NCBI GenBank assembly: GCA_024231975.1
Contig: JAAEQB010000012.1
Location: forward strand, 472,054 to 536,053
From: Allobosea sp.
Lineage (GTDB): Bacteria; Pseudomonadota; Alphaproteobacteria; Rhizobiales; Beijerinckiaceae
Length of the DNA stretch: 64,000 nt
Direction: 5' to 3'
The position numbers and the translations under genes were made by a program. Shown here piece after piece: positions 28,995-38,680 of this stretch. Below the pieces are notes generated by a model. The model worked only from the letters and a program-made list of their open reading frames with translations, made no database searches and was not told the DNA's origin. How positions within the stretch are numbered: position 1 is the first letter of the stretch; every line of letters begins with the position of its first letter.

Positions 28995-30239
28995 TCAGTT
29001 CGCCGGCTTGTCGCCGAGCTTGCTCTCCGGCCGCCAGCCGGTAGCGAGCTTCTTCGCCTGCGAGATCCAGTCGTCACGGACCGCCCTGCCCTTGAAACCG
29101 GTCAGCCTTGCATCGACCCAGGCGAGCTCGGCCGGGGTCCAGGCGGCGACCTGGTCAAAGTGCCAGACGCCCATCTCGTTGAGCATCTTGCCGAGCTTGG
29201 GACCGACGCCCCAGATCAGCTCGAGATCATCGCCCTTGCCGCCACGGGCCGCGGTCAGCAGCTCGGGTTTCGACTCGGCAACAGCAGCGGCGGGTTCGGC
29301 GGCCGGAGCAGCCTTGGCCGCTGGCGCCTTCGGAGCCTCGCTCTTGGCGGTGTCCTTGATCGCCTTGCTCGTCGCCGACGGGGTGTCCTGCGCAGCGCTT
29401 GCGGGCTGGTTCGGCTCGGACGGCTTGGGACGCGCCGGCGCGGCGGCCTCCGGGGCCGGCGCGGTCTTGACGTCGGTCGGGCCGGCCTTGGCCGCAGCGG
29501 CTGCAGTCTCGGCTTCCGCCTTGGCCTTGGCCTCGGCCGCAGCCTTCTCGCTGGCGATCTTGATCGCGGCCTCCTCGCGCTGCCTGGTGATCCGCTTCTG
29601 CCAATCGCCGGCGCCGATCACCGAGCCGTCGAACAGGGCCGGATCCTTCAGCGTGTCGCCGCCGCCGAGCGGCTCCGAGCAGGAACGATCGACCTGCGGG
29701 CCGGGCTTGGTCGGGCGGCCCTCACGCAGGTCGCCGAGCAGCTTGCGGAAATTCTCAGGCGTCAGGTCTTCGTAATAATCGAAATTGATCTGCGCCATCG
29801 GGGCATTGCAGCAGGCGCCGAGGCACTCGACCTCGAGCCAGGAGAGCTTGCCATCGGCCGTGACGGTCGATTGCGGGCCGATGACGTCCTCGCAGACCTT
29901 CTTCAGCGCCTCGGCACCACGCAGCGCGCAGGGCGTCGTGCCGCAGAGCTGGACGAAATGCGTGCCGACCGGCTGCAGGTTGAACATGGTGTAGAAGGTC
30001 GCGACCTCCAGCACCCGCATCGGCGCCATACCGAGCTTATGCGCAACCGCTTCGATCGCGGCGCGCGGCAGCCAGCCATGATGCTGCTCCTGCGCCTTCC
30101 ACAGCAGCGGAATCACGGCCGAGGCCTGGCGGCCTTCCGGATACTTGGCGATCTGCTGGTCGGCCCAGTTCTCGTTCGCCGCATTGAAGGCGAAGGAGGC
30201 CGGCTGAACGTGATCGGGCGCGAGACGACGGACGGACAT
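28995..30239 (-). CDS. nuoE: NADH-quinone oxidoreductase subunit E with long C-terminal extension
   Basis: A 414-residue NuoE, against about 165-220 in compact forms. The thioredoxin-like domain (residues 1-175) has the 2Fe-2S ligands Cys99, Cys104, Cys139 and Cys143. Residues 220-335 are an Ala/Lys/Pro/Glu-rich linker. Residues 337-402 ([21 protein letters not shown] ... [10 protein letters not shown] split here for length) form a helix-hairpin-helix-like module of the kind seen in predicted nucleases and ribosomal L21-associated proteins. Extended NuoE proteins are known in rhizobia. The module could be structural; DNA binding is not supported. Its start overlaps the nuoD stop by one base. 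Confidence 0.95.
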   Translation of the reverse strand: MSVRRLAPDHVQPASFAFNAANENWADQQIAKYPEGRQASAVIPLLWKAQEQHHGWLPRAAIEAVAHKLGMAPMRVLEVATFYTMFNLQPVGTHFVQLCGTTPCALRGAEALKKVCEDVIGPQSTVTADGKLSWLEVECLGACCNAPMAQINFDYYEDLTPENFRKLLGDLREGRPTKPGPQVDRSCSEPLGGGDTLKDPALFDGSVIGAGDWQKRITRQREEAAIKIASEKAAAEAKAKAEAETAAAAAKAGPTDVKTAPAPEAAAPARPKPSEPNQPASAAQDTPSATSKAIKDTAKSEAPKAPAAKAAPAAEPAAAVAESKPELLTAARGGKGDDLELIWGVGPKLGKMLNEMGVWHFDQVAAWTPAELAWVDARLTGFKGRAVRDDWISQAKKLATGWRPESKLGDKPAN

Positions 30240-31429
30240 CAGCGGTCCACCTCACCAAAGACGATATCGAGGGAGCCGAGGATCGCGGAGACGTCGGCGA
30301 GCATGTGCTTGCGGCACATGAAATCCATGGCCTGGAGATGCGCGAAGCCCGGAGCCTTGATCTTGCAGCGATAGGGCTTGTTGGTGCCGTCGGAGACGAG
30401 ATAGACGCCGAACTCGCCCTTCGGAGCCTCGACGGCGGCATAGACCTCTCCTTCGGGCACCTTGTAGCCCTCGGTGTAGAGCTTGAAGTGATGGATCAGC
30501 GCTTCCATGGAGCGCTTCATCTCGCCGCGCTTGGGCGGCACCATCTTGCCGTCGAGCGAGGAAATCGGGCCGCCGCCATCCGCAGCCAGCAGCTTCTCGC
30601 AGCACTGCTTCATGATGCGGACCGACTGGCGCATCTCTTCCATGCGGATGCAGTAGCGGTCGTAGCAGTCGCCGTTCTTGCCGACGGGGATGTCGAACTC
30701 CATCTCCTCGTAGCACTCGTAAGGCTGCGCCTTGCGCAGGTCCCAGGGCGCGCCGGAACCGCGCACCATCACGCCCGAAAAACCCCATTTCCAGCAGGTC
30801 TCGAGATCGACGACGCCGATGTCGACATTGCGCTGCTTGAAGATGCGGTTGTCGGTGAGCAGGCCTTCGAGGTCGTCGCAGACCTTGAGGAACGGGTCGC
30901 ACCATTCGGCGATGTCGTGGATCAGCGAGGTCGGCAGGTCCTGGTGGACGCCGCCCGGCCGGACATAGGCCGCGTGCATGCGCGCGCCACAGGCCCGCTC
31001 GTAGAAGATCATCAGCTTCTCGCGCTCCTCGAAGCCCCAGAGCGGCGGGGTGAGCGCGCCGACGTCCATCGCCTGCGTGGTGACGTTGAGGATGTGCGAG
31101 AGGATGCGGCCGATCTCGGAATAGAGCACGCGGATGAGCTGGCCGCGGCGCGGCACGGTCACGCCCATCAGCTTCTCGACGCCGAGCGCGAAGGCATGCT
31201 CCTGGTTCATCGGCGCGACATAGTCGAGCCGGTCGAAATAGGGCACGGCCTGGAGATAGGTCTTGTGCTCGATCAGCTTCTCGGTGCCGCGATGCAGCAG
31301 GCCGATATGCGGATCGACGCGCTCGACGATCTCGCCGTCGAGTTCCAGCACCAGGCGCAGCACGCCGTGCGCCGCGGGATGCTGCGGCCCGAAATTGATC
31401 GAGAAATTGCGGATGTTGTGCTCGGTCAT
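30239..31429 (-). CDS. nuoD: NADH-quinone oxidoreductase subunit D
   Basis: A 396-residue 49-kDa-type subunit derived from the hydrogenase large subunit; it forms the quinone site with NuoB. Landmarks: [14 protein letters not shown] (quinone-site His), [15 protein letters not shown] and the C-terminal DIVFGEVDR. It is separate from nuoC here. Its ATG overlaps the GFA-like gene stop by 4 bases. Confidence 0.97.
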   Translation of the reverse strand: MTEHNIRNFSINFGPQHPAAHGVLRLVLELDGEIVERVDPHIGLLHRGTEKLIEHKTYLQAVPYFDRLDYVAPMNQEHAFALGVEKLMGVTVPRRGQLIRVLYSEIGRILSHILNVTTQAMDVGALTPPLWGFEEREKLMIFYERACGARMHAAYVRPGGVHQDLPTSLIHDIAEWCDPFLKVCDDLEGLLTDNRIFKQRNVDIGVVDLETCWKWGFSGVMVRGSGAPWDLRKAQPYECYEEMEFDIPVGKNGDCYDRYCIRMEEMRQSVRIMKQCCEKLLAADGGGPISSLDGKMVPPKRGEMKRSMEALIHHFKLYTEGYKVPEGEVYAAVEAPKGEFGVYLVSDGTNKPYRCKIKAPGFAHLQAMDFMCRKHMLADVSAILGSLDIVFGEVDR

Positions 31430-31863
31430 GTCCGGCCTTCCTGGGCGGCATGGAATTCGGCGATCACCTGCTCGCCGGTCTTGCGACGGCGCTCGCCCGC
31501 GAAGGCGTAGAGATCAGGCTTCTCGTCGATGAAGATCTCTTCGGCGAAGACGAGATCGGAAGAATCGTCGAGGCTCGGGAACGCCACCGCGACATGGCCC
31601 TGCCCCGAACGCTGACGCCAGAACAGGCTGGTGCCGCAGTTCCGGCAGAAGACGCGCTCGCCCCATTCGGACGAGGTGTAGACGGCAAGATGCGTCTCGT
31701 CGGCGACAGAAACGTCCGTGCAGGGCACAGTCATCAGCACGCCGCCGCTCCATTTGCGACACATGTCGCAATGGCAGACGTCCATCTCGGGCTTGGCCAG
31801 CGTCGCCGTGAAGCGAACCGAGCCGCAGAGACAGCCGCCGGAGAGTGTGTGGCCTTCGCCCAT
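31426..31863 (-). CDS. GFA/CENP-V family zinc protein within the nuo operon
   Basis: A 145-residue protein of the glutathione-dependent formaldehyde-activating enzyme (GFA)/CENP-V fold. The zinc ligands are visible: [19 protein letters not shown] and [11 protein letters not shown]. Family members include Gfa, which helps form S-hydroxymethylglutathione, but most are uncharacterised. It lies 4 bases after nuoC and overlaps the nuoD start, so it is translated as part of the complex I operon. A link to complex I (for example redox or thiol chemistry) is speculative; insertion without functional link is equally possible. Confidence 0.9.
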   Translation of the reverse strand: MGEGHTLSGGCLCGSVRFTATLAKPEMDVCHCDMCRKWSGGVLMTVPCTDVSVADETHLAVYTSSEWGERVFCRNCGTSLFWRQRSGQGHVAVAFPSLDDSSDLVFAEEIFIDEKPDLYAFAGERRRKTGEQVIAEFHAAQEGRT

Positions 31864-31867
31864 CCGC

Positions 31868-32473
31868 TCAGCCCGCCTTGGCCTTCCCGTCGCCCGGCAG
31901 GACGTATTCCGTCCCTTCCCAGGGCGAGAGGAAGTCGAAGTTGCGGAACTCCTGATTCAGCTTCACCGGCTCGTAGACGACGCGCTTCTGCTCGTCGTCA
32001 TAGCGGACCTCGACGAAGCCGGTCAGCGGGAAGTCCTTGCGCAGCGGATAGCCCTCGAAGCCGTAGTCGGTGAGGATGCGGCGCAGGTCCGGATGGTTCG
32101 AGAACAGGATGCCGTAGAAGTCGTAGGCCTCGCGCTCGTACCAGTTCGCGGCCGGGAAGACCTCGATCACGGAGGGGATCGGAGTCGCCTCGTCGGTCTG
32201 GACCTTGACGCGGATGCGCCGGTTATGGCGCGGCGACAGCAGGTGGTACACCACCTCGAAGCGCTTCTCGCGCTGCGGATAGTCGGCGCCGGCGATGTCG
32301 GTGAAATTGACGAAGCGGAAGCGCGGATCGTCATAGAGGGTCTTGAGGACCCGCACGATCTCGGCGGCTTCGGCCAGCACCGTGATCTCGTCAAAGGCGA
32401 CGACGATATCGGTCACCGCGCCGGGCAGCGCCGCCTTGATCTCTTCGCCCAATGTCACGAGCGCTTCGCTCAT
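31868..32473 (-). CDS. nuoC: NADH-quinone oxidoreductase subunit C
   Basis: A 201-residue 30-kDa-type subunit. The family signature is present as [20 protein letters not shown] followed by [11 protein letters not shown] and the ending [19 protein letters not shown]. It helps hold the peripheral arm. 36 bases after nuoB. Confidence 0.97.
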   Translation of the reverse strand: MSEALVTLGEEIKAALPGAVTDIVVAFDEITVLAEAAEIVRVLKTLYDDPRFRFVNFTDIAGADYPQREKRFEVVYHLLSPRHNRRIRVKVQTDEATPIPSVIEVFPAANWYEREAYDFYGILFSNHPDLRRILTDYGFEGYPLRKDFPLTGFVEVRYDDEQKRVVYEPVKLNQEFRNFDFLSPWEGTEYVLPGDGKAKAG

Positions 32474-32509
32474 CGCATCACCTTCGCAAGCCGCCGGTCG
32501 TCGAGCGCC

Positions 32510-33094
32510 TCAGCGCTCGATCGTCCCGGTCCGCCGGATCTTCTTCTGCAGCAGCAGCACGCCATAGAGCAGGGCTTCCGCGGTCGGCGGGCAGCCCGGC
32601 ACATAGACGTCGATCGGCACGATGCGGTCGCAGCCGCGCACCACCGAATAGCTATAGTGGTAGTAGCCGCCGCCATTGGCGCAGGAGCCCATCGAGATGA
32701 CGTAGCGCGGCTCCGGCATCTGGTCGTAGACCTTGCGCAGGGCTGGGGCCATCTTGTTGGTCAGCGTGCCGGCGACGATCATCACGTCGGACTGACGCGG
32801 GCTGGCGCGCGGGGCGAAGCCGAAGCGCTCGACGTCGTAGCGCGGCATGGAGAGCTGCATCATCTCGACCGCGCAGCAGGCGAGGCCGAACGTCATCCAC
32901 ATCAAGGAGCCGGTGCGGGCCCAGTTGATCAGGTCGTCGCTCGCCGTGACGAGGAAGCCCTTGTCCGCCAGCTCGTTGTTGATCTCGGCGAAATAGGGAT
33001 CGCGCGTACCGACCGGCTTGCCGTCCGGGCCGAGCAGGCCCCGCGGCGCGGGCGCGACGAGCGGATCACCGCGATCGATCGCTGTCATGGCCAT
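32510..33094 (-). CDS. nuoB: NADH-quinone oxidoreductase subunit B
   Basis: A 194-residue subunit holding the terminal 4Fe-4S cluster N2 with tandem cysteines in ACCAVEMMQ, plus [17 protein letters not shown] and [14 protein letters not shown]. An internal Met at residue 3 is a possible alternative start. 61 bases after nuoA. Confidence 0.97.
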   Translation of the reverse strand: MAMTAIDRGDPLVAPAPRGLLGPDGKPVGTRDPYFAEINNELADKGFLVTASDDLINWARTGSLMWMTFGLACCAVEMMQLSMPRYDVERFGFAPRASPRQSDVMIVAGTLTNKMAPALRKVYDQMPEPRYVISMGSCANGGGYYHYSYSVVRGCDRIVPIDVYVPGCPPTAEALLYGVLLLQKKIRRTGTIER

Positions 33095-33155
33095 CAGTTC
33101 GAACCTTTGGGTTTCGTCGAATGCAACGTGATATCAGCCCGGCACGACAAAACGA

Positions 33156-33536
33156 TCAATCCCACTCGAGCGCGCCCTTGCGCCACTCATAGACGAAACC
33201 GACCGTCAGCACGCCGAGGAACACCATCATCGACCAGAAGCCGACCCAGCCGAGGCCACCGAAGGCGACCGCCCAGGGGAAGAGAAAGGCGACCTCGAGG
33301 TCGAAGATGATGAAGAGGATGGCGACGAGATAGAAGCGCACGTCGAACTTCATGCGCGCATCGTCGAAAGCGTTGAAGCCGCATTCATAGGCCGAGAGCT
33401 TCTCGGCATCCGGCTTGGAATAGGCCACGGCGAAGGGTGCGATCAGCAGCGCGAGGCCGATAACCAGCGACAGCCCGATGAAGATCACCAGAGGCAGGTA
33501 GTCCGACAGCAGGGACTGCACAGGAAGAGCTTGCAT
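33156..33536 (-). CDS. nuoA: NADH-quinone oxidoreductase subunit A
   Basis: A 126-residue three-helix subunit and the first gene of the operon. [20 protein letters not shown] contains the Cys of the loop that switches with turnover; [14 protein letters not shown] follows. A promoter-like pair is found about 55-85 bases upstream. Confidence 0.97.
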   Translation of the reverse strand: MQALPVQSLLSDYLPLVIFIGLSLVIGLALLIAPFAVAYSKPDAEKLSAYECGFNAFDDARMKFDVRFYLVAILFIIFDLEVAFLFPWAVAFGGLGWVGFWSMMVFLGVLTVGFVYEWRKGALEWD

Positions 33537-33590
33537 CTGTCACCCCGCTTCAACCCGGCGCCGCGACTGGCGCCCTCAATCTCGCCAGTC

Positions 33591-33619
33591 GATTAGACCC
33601 TGCTTTAGAATCACGCAAG
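33591..33619 (-). promoter_or_regulatory. Candidate nuo operon promoter
   Basis: On the minus strand CTTGCG (33619-33614) and CTAATC (33596-33591) are 17 bases apart, close to the rhizobial CTTGAC-N17-CTATAT consensus. This would give a leader of roughly 48 bases before nuoA. Confidence 0.45.
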
Positions 33620-33931
33620 GGTTCGCCGCGCCGCACAACGGGCCTGTCGCCATGTCTTTGCCGCATATGTTCGCCCCGCCCGCAAAAGCAGCGCGATTCC
33701 CGGCCGTTTCGGCTGCGATTTTCGCGATCGTCCGCATCCGGCTCAAGGCGGTTGTCGCAGCGCGCCGAAGCATGGCAAACGGGATCGTAACGTCAGATCT
33801 TCGGCGCCGGCACGATTCGTCGGCAAGCGCTGCCGATGCGTCAGGAGAACCGTTGCGGGAATGCCGGGGCCAACAACGCATCGTGATCGCGAGCCCTCGG
33901 CCGCAGCCCCGGCATCGGCGCTTCCCACCGC
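33620..33931. other. Intergenic region between nuoA and the M15-like gene
   Basis: 312 bases with no convincing gene on either strand; the open frames through it lack any recognisable start, ribosome site or family. It separates divergent genes and presumably contains the rightward promoter. I see no repeat or strong hairpin. Confidence 0.4.
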
Positions 33932-34543
33932 ATGAGCGCAATGCGAAGAACAGCGCTCGCCTGCGCCGTCGCGATGACGTTCGGCGCCGAGGCCACGGCG
34001 CAGATGATGCTCGCGCCCCTTCCGCCCGAACGCCCCTTCGATCTCGATCTGCAGGTCAAGCCGGGCGCGCCGCCGGTCGTCGTGCTTCCGCAAGCCCCAG
34101 TCGAGGCCAGCATGGTGACGACGCCGGGACCAGCGCCGACCCTCGCCCAGCCCGATGACGACGAGGGGCCGGAATGGCCGCAGCGCACGCCGGGCCAGAC
34201 CGCCGAAGAACCCGCCTTCGACCCCGACGAGAAGCCCGACAAGCCCGGCATCTCGACCGATCCCGGCACCTCGATCGTCTGCCTGCCGCCGGTGCTGAAG
34301 AGCATCCTCGGCAAGATCTCGGACAAGTACGGGGCGGTGAAGGTGACCTCGACCTGGCGTCCACCCTGGCGGGCCCGGCGCGGCTCCTTCCACAAGCGCT
34401 GCGAGGCGATGGATTTCCGCGTGCCCGGCGTCAGGCCGCGCACCGTCCTGGAATGGGCCCGCACCCTGCCGGAGGTCGGCGGCCACAAAGTCTACTGGAA
34501 CGGGCTGATCCATATCGACACCGGCCCGCGCCGGCCCTGGTGA
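33932..34543 (+). CDS. Secreted M15-like (YcbK/DUF882-type) peptidase domain protein
   Basis: A 203-residue protein with a signal peptide (about residues 1-23, ending ATAQ), a Pro/Glu/Asp-rich spacer to about residue 100 and a C-terminal domain with SFHKRCEAMDFRV and LIHIDTG. The His, Asp and second His match the zinc ligands of D,D-carboxypeptidase-like M15 folds. It probably acts on or binds peptidoglycan in the periplasm. The start could be three codons later (MRRTAL). No operon partner; it is convergent with the aminotransferase downstream. Confidence 0.82.
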   Translation: MSAMRRTALACAVAMTFGAEATAQMMLAPLPPERPFDLDLQVKPGAPPVVVLPQAPVEASMVTTPGPAPTLAQPDDDEGPEWPQRTPGQTAEEPAFDPDEKPDKPGISTDPGTSIVCLPPVLKSILGKISDKYGAVKVTSTWRPPWRARRGSFHKRCEAMDFRVPGVRPRTVLEWARTLPEVGGHKVYWNGLIHIDTGPRRPW

Positions 34544-34568
34544 TCGGGTTCCGAGCCTTCTCCTCGGC

Positions 34569-35909
34569 TCAGATCTCCGCGATGGCTCCCCGAACGGCCT
34601 CCAGCGTCGCGTCGATGACCGCCCCGTCATGCTCCGAGGAGACGAACCAGGCGCCGCGCTCGAGCACACGCACGCCGCGCCTGAGCAGCGCATGGGCGAA
34701 GCGGCCATAGGCGACCTTGTCCGAGCGGGCCACGTCCCGGTAGTTCCGCGCCGGCGCGTCGAGCCCGAAGGCGACGTGGAACATCAGCGGAAAGCCGGCG
34801 ACCTGCGCCTTGATTCCCGCCTCCGCCAGGATGGTGCGGATGCCGTCCTGCAGGCGCTGGCCGTGGGCGGAGCTGCGCTCATAATGCTCGGATGTCAGCA
34901 GCTTCTGCGTCGCGACCATCGCCGCCATCGCGATCGGCTGGGCGTTGAAGGTGCCGCCATGCAGCACGCCGTCGGCGAAGAGGTCGATGAGATCGGCCCG
35001 GCCTGCAACCGCCGCGACGGGGAAGCCGTTGGCAATCGCCTTGGCCAGCAGGGTGAGATCGGGCGTGACGCCGAAGCGCTCCTGCGCACCGCCGCGGGCA
35101 AGGCGGAAGCCGGTGATGACCTCGTCGAAGATCAGGAGCGCGCCATGTTTGCGGCAGGCGGCGAGCGCGCCTTCAAGATAGCCGGGCGCCGGAGCGATGG
35201 CGCCCTGGTTGCACATCGCCGGCTCCATCAGCACCGCCGCGACATCCTCTTTGGCGAGCCGTGCCTCCAGCGCTGCGAGATCGTTCCAGCCGAGGATGGA
35301 GAGCCCCTCGCCCGCCTCCGGGTCCTGGCCCTTGCTGCCGATCACCGGGGTCGGGGCATCCTCCGGCCCGGCCGCATTCAGCCCCGGCGCGGTCGACCAG
35401 AGGATGTTGTCGAACCAGCCGTGATAGTGCCCCTCGAACTTCACGATGGTCCGCCGACCGGTGGCGGCGCGGGCGAGCCGGATCGCCGCCTGCGCCACCT
35501 CCGAGCCCGATGAGCCGAAGCGCAGCCGCTCAGCCGAAGGCACGCGCTCGCAGATCAGCTTCGCCGCCTCGTATTCGATCGGCGCCTGGCCGGCGAAGAG
35601 GATGCCCTTCTGCGCCTGCTGCCTGACCGCTTCCAGCACCGGCGCAGGGGTATGGCCGAGCACGGTCGCGCCCATTCCGCAGTAATAGTCGATGATCCGG
35701 TTGCCATCGACATCGATGAGATAGGCACCCTCACCGCGTTCGAAGACGAGCGGCCCAGGAGCCATGCCGAGGCGGAAATTGCTGTTTACCCCGCCAGCGA
35801 TGAAGCGGGCATTCCCGGCGATCTGCCGGGCCGATTCCTCAAAACGCAGTGTTCCCGCCTGCCGGGTGCCGTTCGCTGTCACGTCCGCCGCCTCCACTGC
35901 AATCTGCAC
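34569..35909 (-). CDS. Class III aminotransferase, glutamate-1-semialdehyde aminomutase-like
   Basis: A 446-residue PLP enzyme of the HemL branch: GGVNSNFRLG, GMGATVLGHTPAPV, FGSSGSEVAQAAIRLARA, FDEVITGFRLARGG (cofactor Asp) and LLAKAIANGFPVAAVAG (PLP Lys). The divergence from true HemL in the N terminus and the location beside an IclR regulator and transporter genes argue for an amino acid or amine catabolic role rather than tetrapyrrole synthesis. Divergent from iclR with 108 bases between starts. Confidence 0.87.
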   Translation of the reverse strand: MQIAVEAADVTANGTRQAGTLRFEESARQIAGNARFIAGGVNSNFRLGMAPGPLVFERGEGAYLIDVDGNRIIDYYCGMGATVLGHTPAPVLEAVRQQAQKGILFAGQAPIEYEAAKLICERVPSAERLRFGSSGSEVAQAAIRLARAATGRRTIVKFEGHYHGWFDNILWSTAPGLNAAGPEDAPTPVIGSKGQDPEAGEGLSILGWNDLAALEARLAKEDVAAVLMEPAMCNQGAIAPAPGYLEGALAACRKHGALLIFDEVITGFRLARGGAQERFGVTPDLTLLAKAIANGFPVAAVAGRADLIDLFADGVLHGGTFNAQPIAMAAMVATQKLLTSEHYERSSAHGQRLQDGIRTILAEAGIKAQVAGFPLMFHVAFGLDAPARNYRDVARSDKVAYGRFAHALLRRGVRVLERGAWFVSSEHDGAVIDATLEAVRGAIAEI

Positions 35910-35937
35910 GAGCAGACCAAACCACTTCGTCCGCGTA

Positions 35938-35958
35938 AAGGAACACCGGTTTCGTGTT
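35938..35958. promoter_or_regulatory. Candidate IclR operator in the aminotransferase/iclR gap
   Basis: AAGGAACAC (35938-35946) overlaps CCGGTTTC (35946-35953) and ends GTGTT, giving the inverted repeat AACAC-N7-GTGTT (35942-35958). Both words recur at 41926-41949, and CCGGTTTC recurs at 44770-44777 on the other strand, each upstream of an M81 gene or its operon neighbour. Confidence 0.4.
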
Positions 35959-36017
35959 GCGGAATTCGGCAGCGCTGGCTATGCCGGCTCATCGTTCGGG
36001 AAACGACCGGAGCGGCC

Positions 36018-36800
36018 ATGCCGAAGACGACAGAGAATCCTTACGTCGTGCAGCCGGTGATGAAGGCGCTGAAGGTGCTGGAGCTGGTGGCGCGCCATGG
36101 CCACGAGATCGCGCTCACCGCCGTCAGCAAGGAATTGCGGATTCCGAAGACAACGACCTTCCGCTATCTGCAGACACTGTCCGCCGCCGGCTTCCTCGAC
36201 CACAACCGGGCCACCGACCGCTATACGCTCGGCCCGCAGATGCGTTCGATCGCCCGCGCCGACGCCAGCGTCAGCAAGGTCCGCACTCTCGCCCGCCCGG
36301 CGATGATCGAGCTGATGCACGAGTTCAACGAAACGGTGAATCTCGCGGTGAAGGGCAACGGCACGATCGTCTATATCGACCTGATCGAGGCCAACCGCTC
36401 GCTGCGGATGCAGGCGCGCATCGGCGACAGCCATCCGATGCATTCGACCGCGCTCGGCAAGGCGATCCTCGCCTTCCTCCCCGAGGCGGAACGGCAGCGG
36501 CAGCTCGACCTGCCGCTGACCGAGCGCACCGGCCGCACCCTCCTCGAACGCGAGGAGATCGAGCGGCAATTGCGGCAGGTGGCCCGGGCCGGCTACGCCA
36601 CCGAGATGGGCGAGAACGAGGACGGCGCCATGTGTATCGGCGCGCCGATCCTTGACGAGCATGGCTACCCGGTCGCGGCGCTCTCGATCTCGGCGCCATT
36701 GATGCGCATGCCGCATTCGCTCGCGGCCAAGGCCGGCGCACGACTGCGCGAGATCGCAGCCGGTATCTCGGCTCATCTCGGCTCGCAGCCGGCGGTTTGA
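36018..36800 (+). CDS. IclR family transcriptional regulator
   Basis: A 260-residue IclR regulator. The N-terminal winged helix-turn-helix covers about residues 10-70 (LTAVSKELRIPKTTTFRYLQTL), the C-terminal GAF-like effector domain about 85-250 (MHSTALGKAILAFLP, GYATEMGENEDGAMCIGAPI). The ATG at 36018 follows GGAG at short distance. It faces the 3-prime end of the ABC permease genes (8 bases away) and is divergent from the aminotransferase, so it likely controls this island. Confidence 0.94.
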   Translation: MPKTTENPYVVQPVMKALKVLELVARHGHEIALTAVSKELRIPKTTTFRYLQTLSAAGFLDHNRATDRYTLGPQMRSIARADASVSKVRTLARPAMIELMHEFNETVNLAVKGNGTIVYIDLIEANRSLRMQARIGDSHPMHSTALGKAILAFLPEAERQRQLDLPLTERTGRTLLEREEIERQLRQVARAGYATEMGENEDGAMCIGAPILDEHGYPVAALSISAPLMRMPHSLAAKAGARLREIAAGISAHLGSQPAV

Positions 36801-36808
36801 GGCCGCGC

Positions 36809-37756
36809 TCATCGGTATTCGATCCGCGGATCGATCCAGGCGTAGAGCATGTCGACCGCGAGGTTGATCAGCATATAGGCGACCAGGATCACCAGGATGC
36901 AGCCCTGGATCAGCGGGTGGTCGCGGGTGGTGATCGCCTGGATCAAGAGGCGTCCGAGGCCGGGATAGGTGAAGACCGCCTCGGTCACCACGGCGCCGCC
37001 GATGAAATGCGCCATCATCAATCCCACGATGGTGACGAAGGGCAGAAGCGCGTTGCGCATGATGTGCAGGCCGACGACACGCTTCTCCGGCACGCCCTTG
37101 GCCCGGGCTGTGCGGACATAATCGGCCCGCGCCTCGCCGATCAGCGAGGCTCGCAGAAAGCGCCCGAGCACGCCCGAGACATAGACGCCGAGCGTCAGCG
37201 CCGGCAGAGCCAGGCTGCGCAGGGCATCGAGCGGCGATTGCCAGAGCGGCACATAGCGCGAGGCCGAAGGCAGCCAGCGCAGCTCGACGGCGAAAAGCAG
37301 GATCAGCAGGATGCCGAGCCAGAAGGTCGGCACGCCGAGCGCCAGTGCGCTCCAGCCGCTGAGCAGCCGGTCGAGCCAGGAGTTCGGCCTGACGGCGCTG
37401 GCAACGGCGACGGGGATGCCGATCACGAGCGCGACGATGATCGCCGCGAGCGCGAGCTGAAGCGTCGCCGGCAGCCGCTCGCCGATCAGTTGCAGCACCG
37501 GCTGGCGGCTGTGCAGCGACAGGCCGAAATCGCCGGTGAGCGCCCGGCCGAGCCAGTCGGCATATTGCACCAGCATCGGCCGGTCGAAGCCGAAGCGCCG
37601 GGTCACCTCGGCGATCTCCTCGGCCGTGGCGTTCTCGCCGGCGATGACCGCGACCGGCCCGCCCGGTACGGCATAGATCATCGCGAAGATCGCGAAGGAA
37701 GCGATCAGCAATACCGGCAGCATCTGGGCGAGGCGGCGCAGGACATATCCCGTCAT
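36809..37756 (-). CDS. Peptide-type ABC transporter permease, OppB/DppB family
   Basis: A 315-residue inner-membrane permease with six predicted helices: RRLAQMLPVLLIASFAIFAM at the start, RLPATLQLALAAII, and the EAA loop DYVRTARAKGVPEKRVVG that contacts the ATPase. It overlaps the second permease by 4 bases (ATGA). It imports oligopeptides or related compounds; the substrate is set by the binding protein. Confidence 0.93.
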   Translation of the reverse strand: MTGYVLRRLAQMLPVLLIASFAIFAMIYAVPGGPVAVIAGENATAEEIAEVTRRFGFDRPMLVQYADWLGRALTGDFGLSLHSRQPVLQLIGERLPATLQLALAAIIVALVIGIPVAVASAVRPNSWLDRLLSGWSALALGVPTFWLGILLILLFAVELRWLPSASRYVPLWQSPLDALRSLALPALTLGVYVSGVLGRFLRASLIGEARADYVRTARAKGVPEKRVVGLHIMRNALLPFVTIVGLMMAHFIGGAVVTEAVFTYPGLGRLLIQAITTRDHPLIQGCILVILVAYMLINLAVDMLYAWIDPRIEYR

Positions 37757-38631
37757 CGCCGGCCTCCGATCGTCGCGCCGGAAGCGTCGGTCTCGTCACG
37801 GTCGAGGATCGCGGTCAGTGCCCGGCCGATCGTGTCGAAGGAAAGGATGGTGAGCGTCAGCACGAGGCCGGGCAGCACAGCATAGCTCGGCGCCTCGTAG
37901 AGATAGGATTTGCCGGTGCGCAGCATCTCGCCCCAGCTCGGCGTCGGCGGCGGCACGCCGACGCCGAGGAAGGCGAGCGCCGCCTCGAGCAGGATCGCGA
38001 TCGAGGCGAGCACGATCGCCTGGACCACGAGCGGGCTGAGGATATTGGGCAGGAGGGTCCGGAGCATGATGTAGCCGGGCCCGCCGCCGAAGCTGCGCAC
38101 CGCCATGACGAAATCGAGCTGGCGCAGCGCCATCACCTGCGCCCGGGCGATGCGGGCGAAACCGGGGATGCCGGCGATGCCGACGGCGATCAGCGCCGCG
38201 CCCTGGCTGCGGCCGAGCACCGCGATCAGGGCCATGGCGAAGAGGATGTTCGGCAGGGCCAGCAGCACGTCGATGCAGCGCATCAGCAGCGAGTCGCGCC
38301 AGTCGCCATAGAAGCCGGCGACGAGCCCGACCGGAATGCCGACCAGCGCTGCGATCAAGACGGCGCCGAAGGCCGTGACCAGCGAGGTGCGGGCGCCGTA
38401 GACGACGCGGGCGAGGATGTCGCGGCCGAGCTCGTCAGTGCCGAACCAGGCTTCGGCCGAGGGCGGCTTCAGCGAATCCGCAATGCTCTGCGCCAGCGGG
38501 TCGAGCGGCAGCAGCCCTGCGAAGAGCGCCGTCAGCGCGACGAGTGCGAGGAAGGCAAGACTGAGCGCCGGGCCGCGCCGGGCGAGCAGCCGGCGCAACA
38601 GGTTCTTCAAGGCGGCCAAAGCCTCCGTCAT
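37753..38631 (-). CDS. Peptide-type ABC transporter permease, OppC/DppC family
   Basis: A 292-residue partner permease with the N-terminal OppC segment (GTDELGRDILARVVYGAR), the EAA-like loop around FVMAVRSFGGGPGYIML, and the ending PSWGEMLRTG...LPGLVLTLTILSFDTIGRAL. No ABC ATPase gene adjoins it, which is unusual for this family. 49 bases after the binding protein gene. Confidence 0.93.
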   Translation of the reverse strand: MTEALAALKNLLRRLLARRGPALSLAFLALVALTALFAGLLPLDPLAQSIADSLKPPSAEAWFGTDELGRDILARVVYGARTSLVTAFGAVLIAALVGIPVGLVAGFYGDWRDSLLMRCIDVLLALPNILFAMALIAVLGRSQGAALIAVGIAGIPGFARIARAQVMALRQLDFVMAVRSFGGGPGYIMLRTLLPNILSPLVVQAIVLASIAILLEAALAFLGVGVPPPTPSWGEMLRTGKSYLYEAPSYAVLPGLVLTLTILSFDTIGRALTAILDRDETDASGATIGGRR

Positions 38632-38680
38632 CGTGCCCTGTCGCGCAGGCTGTCAGCTGGCGGCGCGGCGCCCCATCGCC

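Noticed and set aside
34569..35909. Genuine hemL of tetrapyrrole synthesis
   Set aside because: Alphaproteobacteria make 5-aminolevulinate from glycine and succinyl-CoA, and the context is catabolic; only the family is asserted.
35979..37799. Long 606-codon minus-strand frame across iclR and the permease genes
   Set aside because: It is Arg/Ala/Pro-rich, overlaps two well-supported genes in other frames and matches no family; it is a by-product of high G+C.
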